12,274 nt of DNA from an uncultured Parabacteroides sp. (GTDB lineage: Bacteria; Bacteroidota; Bacteroidia; Bacteroidales; Tannerellaceae): NCBI GenBank assembly GCA_937890135.1, contig CALBYC010000004.1, forward strand, positions 1-12,274, written 5' to 3'. A program made the position numbers and the translations under genes. This document shows positions 7,633-12,274 of the stretch, piece after piece. How positions within the stretch are numbered: the stretch's first letter is position 1; each line of letters opens with the position of its first letter. The notes beneath the pieces are model-generated. The model did not search any database and was not told the origin of the DNA. It saw nothing but the letters and a program-made list of their open reading frames with translations.

Positions 7633-8976
7633 TTACGGACACATTTTGCATCCGGCGCATTTGGACAAATCGCCCCGGAAACGCTTTTCTATCAATTTAT
7701 GCAAACGATCCTTCAAGGCATCTACTTGGATATGTTCAATCACATCCGCCGTAAAAGCCACACTTAGCAGCATACGGGCTTCTTCTCGTGGAATGCCCCT
7801 GCTTTGCATATAAAACAGAGCATTCTCGTCCAACTGTCCCGTACTCATGCCATGGGAACATTTCACATCATCGGCATAGATTTCCAACTGAGGTTTGCTA
7901 TACATTCGGCACTCACGTGTTGCGCATAGATTACGGTTGGTCTGATAAGCTTCCGTCTTATCAGACCCTTGTTTCACTAAAATCTTACCGCTAAACGCAC
8001 CCACAGCCTGGTCATCCAATACATTTTTAAATAATTCGTTGCAAGAACAATGGGGGACATGATGCGTCACTAAAGAATAAGTATCCAAATGTTGCTGTTT
8101 GTCCAAGACTGACATTCCACACAATGAGATTTCAGCATGCTCGCCCTCCAATGACACATAGTAGTTGTTTCGAGTCGTCCCATTCGTCAATGTTATCCCA
8201 TTGATGACGACATGAGACGAAGCAGCTTGCTTCACATAGACAGAAGAGAAGCGAGTCGTAGAAGCACTACTTTCTTCCAAGTCGTAATAATCTGCTTTGG
8301 CATTCTTTGCCGCCATTATTTCAACGACCTGATTTGACAAGAACCTGACATCATCGATGCTATGGTCGCAAACGAGCAACTTAGCACCGGCATTCTCTTC
8401 CACAATAAACAAAATCCTACGGTTAGCCATTGTATCCACATCGCTACGGAGAATATTAATCAATTGTATTGGACGTTCTACTACTACATTCTTCGGAACA
8501 TAAATAACAAAACCATCTTGCACCAGCATGGTGTTCAACGCTGTAACGCCCTCCTCCATCTTGCCCACTGCCTTGCCATAATAACGGGCGGCTATGTCCG
8601 GGTAGGTCAAGGCAAACGAACAAAGGCTTCCCACATAAACTCCATCAGGCAAATAAGCTTTTGGCAGTTCTTTTTGATAAAACGAATCATTTACCATGAA
8701 ATAGAGAGAAGTGCTTAAGTTCGGCACGTCACAATGGAATACATCATACGGATTGACCGGAATGTCCAACCGGTTAATGTTCAAACCGTAATCAGGAGAG
8801 AAAGCCTTCTCCACATCCGTATATTTATAATCTTCCCCCCTCATTGACGGGAAACCCAGACGTTCAAAAGCATCAAAGGCAGAGGAGCGCAAAGCATTCA
8901 ACACGGGCGCGCTCTTTTGGCAAATCAAGGCTTCATAACGAGTGAAGAGGTCGATATATTGTTGTTCAGCTTTCAT
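7633..8976 (-). CDS. sufD: Fe-S cluster assembly protein SufD
   Basis: SufD partners SufB and SufC in the cytosolic SufBC2D scaffold that assembles Fe-S clusters. At 447 residues it has the family's usual length. The N-terminus has the helical GFPSMRGEDYKYTDVEKAF segment (41-59), and the beta-helix core follows. KCSHGMSTGQLDENALFYMQSRGI (372-394) is the conserved C-terminal signature; H375 fits the His that SufD contributes at the SufB-SufD interface in E. coli. The extreme C-terminus reads SKCAGCKMCP, with C440, C443 and C446 in a CxxCxxC array that E. coli SufD lacks as far as I recall. The start ATG overlaps the sufC stop by 4 nt (ATGA), implying translational coupling. A terminator follows 100 nt downstream. 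No sufS follows here, though I recall one often following in Bacteroidales. Confidence 0.96.
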   Translation of the reverse strand: MKAEQQYIDLFTRYEALICQKSAPVLNALRSSAFDAFERLGFPSMRGEDYKYTDVEKAFSPDYGLNINRLDIPVNPYDVFHCDVPNLSTSLYFMVNDSFYQKELPKAYLPDGVYVGSLCSFALTYPDIAARYYGKAVGKMEEGVTALNTMLVQDGFVIYVPKNVVVERPIQLINILRSDVDTMANRRILFIVEENAGAKLLVCDHSIDDVRFLSNQVVEIMAAKNAKADYYDLEESSASTTRFSSVYVKQAASSHVVINGITLTNGTTRNNYYVSLEGEHAEISLCGMSVLDKQQHLDTYSLVTHHVPHCSCNELFKNVLDDQAVGAFSGKILVKQGSDKTEAYQTNRNLCATRECRMYSKPQLEIYADDVKCSHGMSTGQLDENALFYMQSRGIPREEARMLLSVAFTADVIEHIQVDALKDRLHKLIEKRFRGDLSKCAGCKMCP

Positions 8977-9728
8977 AAATCGCCCATTTCTTTTTTAATC
9001 CAGTCATATCCCTTCTCTTCCAACTCAAGAGCCAATTCCGGTCCCGCAGTCTTCACAATACGGCCCTTATACAAGACATGCACGATATCCGGTTTGATAT
9101 AATCCAGCAAACGCTGATAGTGGGTAATGACGATAGTCGCATTATCCTGTGTTTTCAGTTTGTTCACCCCGCTTGCGACGATACGCAAAGCGTCTATGTC
9201 TAAGCCGGAATCCGTTTCATCCAAAATAGACAATTTAGGTTCAAGCATTGCCATCTGGAAAATCTCGTTACGTTTCTTTTCGCCACCAGAGAAACCTTCG
9301 TTCACGCTCCGGCTCGCCAGCTTGTTGTCCAATTCCACAATAGCCCTCTTTTCCCTCATCAACTTCAAGAAATCAGTCGCAGAAACAGGAGGAAGACCTT
9401 TGTATTCACGGTGCGCGTTGACAGCTGCTCGCATAAAGTTCACCATACTGACACCCGGGATTTCTACAGGATATTGGAAACTCAAGAAGATGCCTTCACA
9501 ACTACGAACTTCCGGTGTCATCTCCAACAAATTCTTGCCATTGAACGTGACCTCCCCTTCCGTCACCGTAAAAGCAGGATTACCAACCAAGACGCTGCTC
9601 AATGTACTTTTCCCTGAGCCGTTGGGGCCCATGATAGCATGAACCTCTCCTGCTTTCACCGACAAATTGATTCCTTTCAATATCTCTTTGCCATTGATAC
9701 TGGCATGTAAGTTCTTTATTTCTAACAT
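8973..9728 (-). CDS. sufC: Fe-S cluster assembly ATPase SufC
   Basis: ABC-type ATPase of the SufBC2D complex; ATP hydrolysis reshapes SufB-SufD for cluster building. I place the start at the ATG at 9728 (MLEIKNLHASING), giving 251 residues, the family norm. A TTG at 9740 would add only four residues. Visible motifs are Walker A GPNGSGKST (34-42), Q-loop LSFQYP (82-87), ABC signature FSGGEKKRNEI (146-156), Walker B LSILDE (166-171) followed by TDSGLDIDAL, and the switch histidine ITHYQRLL (H203). The SufC-type insertion around 85-135 is present. It lies 57 nt after sufB and overlaps sufD by 4 nt. The leader has no Shine-Dalgarno site. Assignment is secure. Confidence 0.97.
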   Translation of the reverse strand: MLEIKNLHASINGKEILKGINLSVKAGEVHAIMGPNGSGKSTLSSVLVGNPAFTVTEGEVTFNGKNLLEMTPEVRSCEGIFLSFQYPVEIPGVSMVNFMRAAVNAHREYKGLPPVSATDFLKLMREKRAIVELDNKLASRSVNEGFSGGEKKRNEIFQMAMLEPKLSILDETDSGLDIDALRIVASGVNKLKTQDNATIVITHYQRLLDYIKPDIVHVLYKGRIVKTAGPELALELEEKGYDWIKKEMGDL

Positions 9729-9763
9729 ATATTTATACAATTCAATTCGTTATCATTAAAGTT

Positions 9764-9782
9764 CCCACTGAATGGCAATGGG
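9764..9782 (-). other. Small mRNA hairpin in the sufB-sufC gap
   Basis: Read on the minus strand, CCCATTG and CAGTGGG can form a 7-bp stem with one wobble pair and a 5-nt loop (CCATT), starting 3 nt past the sufB stop codon. No T-run follows, so it is not an intrinsic terminator. It could protect the sufB 3' end or set the SufB to SufC ratio. It could also be chance. Confidence 0.3.
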
Positions 9783-9785
9783 CAA

Positions 9786-11234
9786 TCAGCCGACACTGCC
9801 TTCCAGCGAAATGCTCAATAATTTCTGGGCTTCCACTGCAAATTCCATCGGTAGCTTGTTCATGACTTCGCGAGCATACCCGTTAACGATTAAGCCTACC
9901 GCCTCTTCGACAGATATGCCGCGCTGTTGACAATAGAATAATTGCTCTTCACTGATTTTGCTGGTCGTGGCTTCGTGCTCCACTATGGCCGTTTCATTCT
10001 GAATGTCGGCATAGGGGAAAGTATGGGCTCCACAAGTCGGGCTTAATAACAAGCTATCGCACTGACTATGGTTACGTGCGCCTTCCGCACGAGGAGATAC
10101 TTTCACCAATCCACGATAGCTATTTTGGCTATGGCCTGCGGAAATGCCTTTAGAAACAATCGTGCTTCGTGTATTCTTCCCCAAATGAATCATCTTAGTT
10201 CCCGTATCAGCCTGTTGATAATTATTGGTAACAGCGACAGAATAAAATTCGCCCACTGAATTATCACCCGCCAAGACACAGCTTGGATATTTCCAAGTTA
10301 TAGCGGAACCCGTTTCCACCTGAGTCCAAGAAATCTTGCTGTTATCTCCCTTGCAAAGTCCACGCTTGGTCACAAAATTATAGATTCCGCCTTTGCCGTT
10401 CTTGTCGCCAGGATACCAGTTTTGAACCGTCGAGTACTTCACCTCCGCATTGTCATGCGCTATGATTTCCACAATTGCGGCATGCAACTGATTCTCATCA
10501 CGCATCGGAGCAGTACAACCTTCCAAATAACTAACGTAAGCATCATCATCCGCCACAATCAGCGTTCGTTCGAACTGCCCCGTGTCTTTTGCATTTATAC
10601 GGAAATAAGTGCTAAGCTCCATCGGACACCGCACACCCTTCGGGATATAAATGAACGAGCCATCGGAGAAAACGGCCGAATTCAATGCTGCAAAAAAGTT
10701 ATCACGATAGCTGACAACGCTTCCCAAATACTTCTGCACCAAATCCGGATAATGCTGGACGGCTTCGCTGAAAGAACAAAACACGATTCCCTTTTCCGCC
10801 AAGCTATCCTTGAAAGTAGTCTTGACAGAAACGCTATCCATGACGGCATCCACGGCCATCCCGCTCAAGACTTTTTGCTCTTCCAATGGAATACCCAATT
10901 TGTCAAAAGTCTTAAGCAACTCCGGATTGACATCTTCCATGCTCTTCGGTCCTTTTTCTTTTGATTTGGGAGCTGCATAATAAATAATGTCCTGATAATT
11001 GATTGGGGGTATCTTTAATAATGCCCACTGGGGCATTTCCAACGTTTGCCAATAGCGAAAAGATTTCAACCGGAACTCCAACAACCACTGCGGCTCATGT
11101 TTCTTGGCCGAAATAATACGTATGGTCTCTTCATCAAGCCCTCGGTGGATAACATCCGTATCTATATCCGTAACGAAGCCATATTTATAATCACTATTCG
11201 TTACTTCATCTAATACATTCTTTGTATCTTGCAT
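9786..11234 (-). CDS. sufB: Fe-S cluster assembly protein SufB
   Basis: SufB is the main scaffold subunit on which sulfur and iron are joined into Fe-S clusters; it accepts persulfide from the SufS(E) desulfurase. At 482 residues it is slightly shorter than E. coli SufB (495). Family segments in order include HEPQWLLEFRLKSFRYW (46-62), SDGSFIYIPKGVRCPMELSTYF (190-211), EGCTAPMRDENQLHAA (238-253), NFVTKRGLCKGDNSKISWTQ (286-305) and the C-terminal AEGARNHSQCDSLLL. C392 and E421 (in VEHEATTSKI) sit at a constant 13-residue offset from E. coli C405 and E434, the residues implicated in cluster assembly. The start is the only ATG in the leader that fits; it follows cvpA by 30 nt and overlaps a perfect inverted repeat. 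The next gene is sufC. Confidence 0.97.
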   Translation of the reverse strand: MQDTKNVLDEVTNSDYKYGFVTDIDTDVIHRGLDEETIRIISAKKHEPQWLLEFRLKSFRYWQTLEMPQWALLKIPPINYQDIIYYAAPKSKEKGPKSMEDVNPELLKTFDKLGIPLEEQKVLSGMAVDAVMDSVSVKTTFKDSLAEKGIVFCSFSEAVQHYPDLVQKYLGSVVSYRDNFFAALNSAVFSDGSFIYIPKGVRCPMELSTYFRINAKDTGQFERTLIVADDDAYVSYLEGCTAPMRDENQLHAAIVEIIAHDNAEVKYSTVQNWYPGDKNGKGGIYNFVTKRGLCKGDNSKISWTQVETGSAITWKYPSCVLAGDNSVGEFYSVAVTNNYQQADTGTKMIHLGKNTRSTIVSKGISAGHSQNSYRGLVKVSPRAEGARNHSQCDSLLLSPTCGAHTFPYADIQNETAIVEHEATTSKISEEQLFYCQQRGISVEEAVGLIVNGYAREVMNKLPMEFAVEAQKLLSISLEGSVG

Positions 11235-11254
11235 ATATTTCTACATTATATATG
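11232..11254. promoter_or_regulatory. Perfect 7-9-7 inverted repeat over the sufB start codon
   Basis: CATATAT and ATATATG flank a 9-nt spacer; on the minus strand the right arm includes the sufB ATG itself. It fills most of the 30-nt gap between cvpA and sufB. It could be an operator for a dimeric repressor or an RNA stem that hides the start codon. The arms are AT-only apart from their outer bases, so chance is a real alternative. Confidence 0.25.
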
Positions 11255-11264
11255 AAAAAACATT

Positions 11265-11756
11265 TTAACCTCTTATTGTAAACAAATCAGAGGGGAAAAT
11301 GGTTGGCACAATTTGAACAATAGGGGCATAAAGCCGAGATTCCATTTTCGTATCACGAGGTATTAAGAGAGAACTCCGATCGATATATTCCAACATATTG
11401 AGAGACAAGCTAAGGAAAAATATCATAAACATCAATCCAAACACGCCTCCCAACAAATGGTTGAACAAACTCAGCGGGGTTACTCCTATTAGCTTGCTCG
11501 TCAAATCGCCAACACACTTCAAAACCCCGACTATCAGCATAAATCCTAAAAGATAGCTTAGCACCGTCACACCGAAGTCAGGAAAATCTCCTATAGCTAA
11601 TAAATACCTCCGCAGCCATCCTGCCACTTCCGCACAACAGAAAATGGCTACGAGCAAGGCTATAAGTGAAACAACCTGTCTGATGACACCATCAAACAGG
11701 CCTTTCACGAATCCGAACCCCGCCAGACACAATAACGTCACGTCCAACCAGTTCAT
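11265..11756 (-). CDS. cvpA: CvpA-family integral membrane protein
   Basis: Small inner-membrane protein of the CvpA (colicin V production) family. In Enterobacteria the family is linked to colicin V export and envelope stress tolerance; its role in Bacteroidetes is unclear. The 163 residues carry four hydrophobic segments at about 3-20, 24-44, 61-82 and 100-121. Family-like features are the MNWLDVTLLCLAGFGFVKGLFDG opening (1-23, DxxL...G..KG pattern) and LLGGVFGLMFMIFF (101-114) before the last helix. The C-terminal 40 residues are soluble and contain the SRLYAPIVQIVPTIFP stretch common at this end. It starts 6 nt after infB and ends 30 nt before sufB, so all are likely one transcript. Family call is firm; the cellular role is not determined by sequence. 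Confidence 0.9.
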   Translation of the reverse strand: MNWLDVTLLCLAGFGFVKGLFDGVIRQVVSLIALLVAIFCCAEVAGWLRRYLLAIGDFPDFGVTVLSYLLGFMLIVGVLKCVGDLTSKLIGVTPLSLFNHLLGGVFGLMFMIFFLSLSLNMLEYIDRSSLLIPRDTKMESRLYAPIVQIVPTIFPSDLFTIRG

Positions 11757-11762
11757 GATAAA

Positions 11763-12274
11763 TTATTGTAAAGTCTTCTTAACTTCAGTTTCTTCATAGG
11801 CTTCTATGACATCGCCTACTTGAATGTCGTTGAAATTAGTTATATTCAAACCGCAATCCTGGCCAGCCACCACTTCACGAACATCATCTTTGAATCGTTT
11901 CAAAGAACCCAACTCTCCGGAATGGATGACAATGCCATCACGTATCAAACGAATCTTATTCGAACGTTTTATCTTGCCTTCTTTCACGATACACCCTGCA
12001 ACTGTTCCAACTTTGGATATTTTGAAGACCTGTTGCACTTCAACATTGGCAGTTATTTCTTCGCGAATTTCCGGAGACAACATGCCTTCCATTGCACTCT
12101 TGACCTCGTTAATCGCATCGTAAATAATAGAATAAAGACGGATTTCAACACCTTCCTTTTCCGCATTACGGCGTGCCAATTGTGACGGGCGCACTTGGAA
12201 TCCGATAATAATGGCATTGGAAGCTGCAGCCAATACCACGTCAGATTCCGAGATTTGTCCCACTGCTTTATGGA
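11763..12274 (-). CDS. infB: Translation initiation factor IF-2, C-terminal part (5' end outside window)
   Basis: IF-2 is the GTPase that brings fMet-tRNA to the 30S subunit and drives subunit joining. Only the last 170 codons are here; the frame is open through the right edge (HKAVGQISESDVV at the edge), so the GTPase domain lies outside. Visible are the C1 domain (AAASNAIIIGFQVRPS, then GVEIRLYSIIYDAINEVKSAM) and the C2 barrel that contacts the initiator tRNA (AGCIVKEGKIKRSNKIRLIR; GELGSLKRFKDDVREV; GDVIEAYEE). The natural end is TAA at 11763-11765. It is followed after 6 nt by cvpA and the suf genes, a linkage I recall from Bacteroidales genomes. Identification is firm. Confidence 0.96.
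   Translation of the reverse strand, partial: HKAVGQISESDVVLAAASNAIIIGFQVRPSQLARRNAEKEGVEIRLYSIIYDAINEVKSAMEGMLSPEIREEITANVEVQQVFKISKVGTVAGCIVKEGKIKRSNKIRLIRDGIVIHSGELGSLKRFKDDVREVVAGQDCGLNITNFNDIQVGDVIEAYEETEVKKTLQ

Noticed and set aside
9729..9740. TTG start for sufC four codons upstream
   Set aside because: The ATG at 9728 gives the standard SufC N-terminus (MLEIKNL); nothing supports the rarer codon.
9741..9762. AATGATAACG-like sequence in the sufB-sufC gap as a Fur box
   Set aside because: Only one half resembles the Fur hexamer pattern, the region is AT-rich, and the place (inside the operon) is unlikely for a Fur operator.
1..12274. A wholly novel multi-gene system such as a defence island, mobile element or biosynthetic cluster
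   Set aside because: Every long gene belongs to a known family; there are no transposase, integrase, nuclease, toxin or repeat-array signals. The novelty, if any, is in regulation and arrangement.

Overview
The window looks like a Bacteroidales chromosome (Bacteroides/Parabacteroides type). The evidence is a SusC/SusD pair, a FecR-type anti-sigma factor, an infB-cvpA-sufBCD gene run, AT-rich leaders mostly without Shine-Dalgarno sites, and lipoprotein and TonB-dependent signals typical of the phylum. Every gene I can support is on the minus strand, so transcription runs from high to low coordinates. No tRNA, rRNA, CRISPR array, insertion sequence or plus-strand gene was found.

Right half (about 7490-12274) is a housekeeping operon. 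It contains the 3' part of infB (translation initiation factor IF-2), a CvpA-family membrane protein, then sufB, sufC and sufD, the scaffold/ATPase complex that builds Fe-S clusters. Spacing is tight: 6 nt infB-cvpA, 30 nt cvpA-sufB, 57 nt sufB-sufC, and a 4-nt overlap sufC-sufD. A good intrinsic terminator (7491-7533) lies 100 nt past sufD. The cysteine desulfurase gene sufS does not follow sufD here.

Left half (1-7358) is an accessory glycan-uptake locus (polysaccharide utilization locus, PUL). It has a FecR-like anti-sigma factor, a SusC-type TonB-dependent transporter with an N-terminal STN signalling domain, a SusD-type glycan-binding lipoprotein, a strong terminator, and the 5' part of a GH20 beta-N-acetylhexosaminidase that runs off the left edge. 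Likely logic: SusD captures an amino-sugar glycan at the surface, SusC imports it using TonB energy, and its STN domain signals to FecR. FecR should release an ECF sigma factor that activates the locus, and GH20 trims terminal HexNAc residues. In related species this ECF/anti-sigma/STN layout is common for host mucin-type glycans, so a host glycan target is plausible but not shown.

The points most worth a second look are: (1) fecR has no neighbouring sigma-factor gene; (2) base composition changes inside susC, near the STN/carboxypeptidase-like junction, which suggests a mosaic regulatory module; (3) SufD ends in a CxxCxxC tail; (4) the sufD 3' region could yield a small RNA or attenuator; (5) an inverted repeat overlaps the sufB start codon. 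I do not see clear proof of a wholly undescribed system. The protein families are all known and the interest lies in their arrangement.
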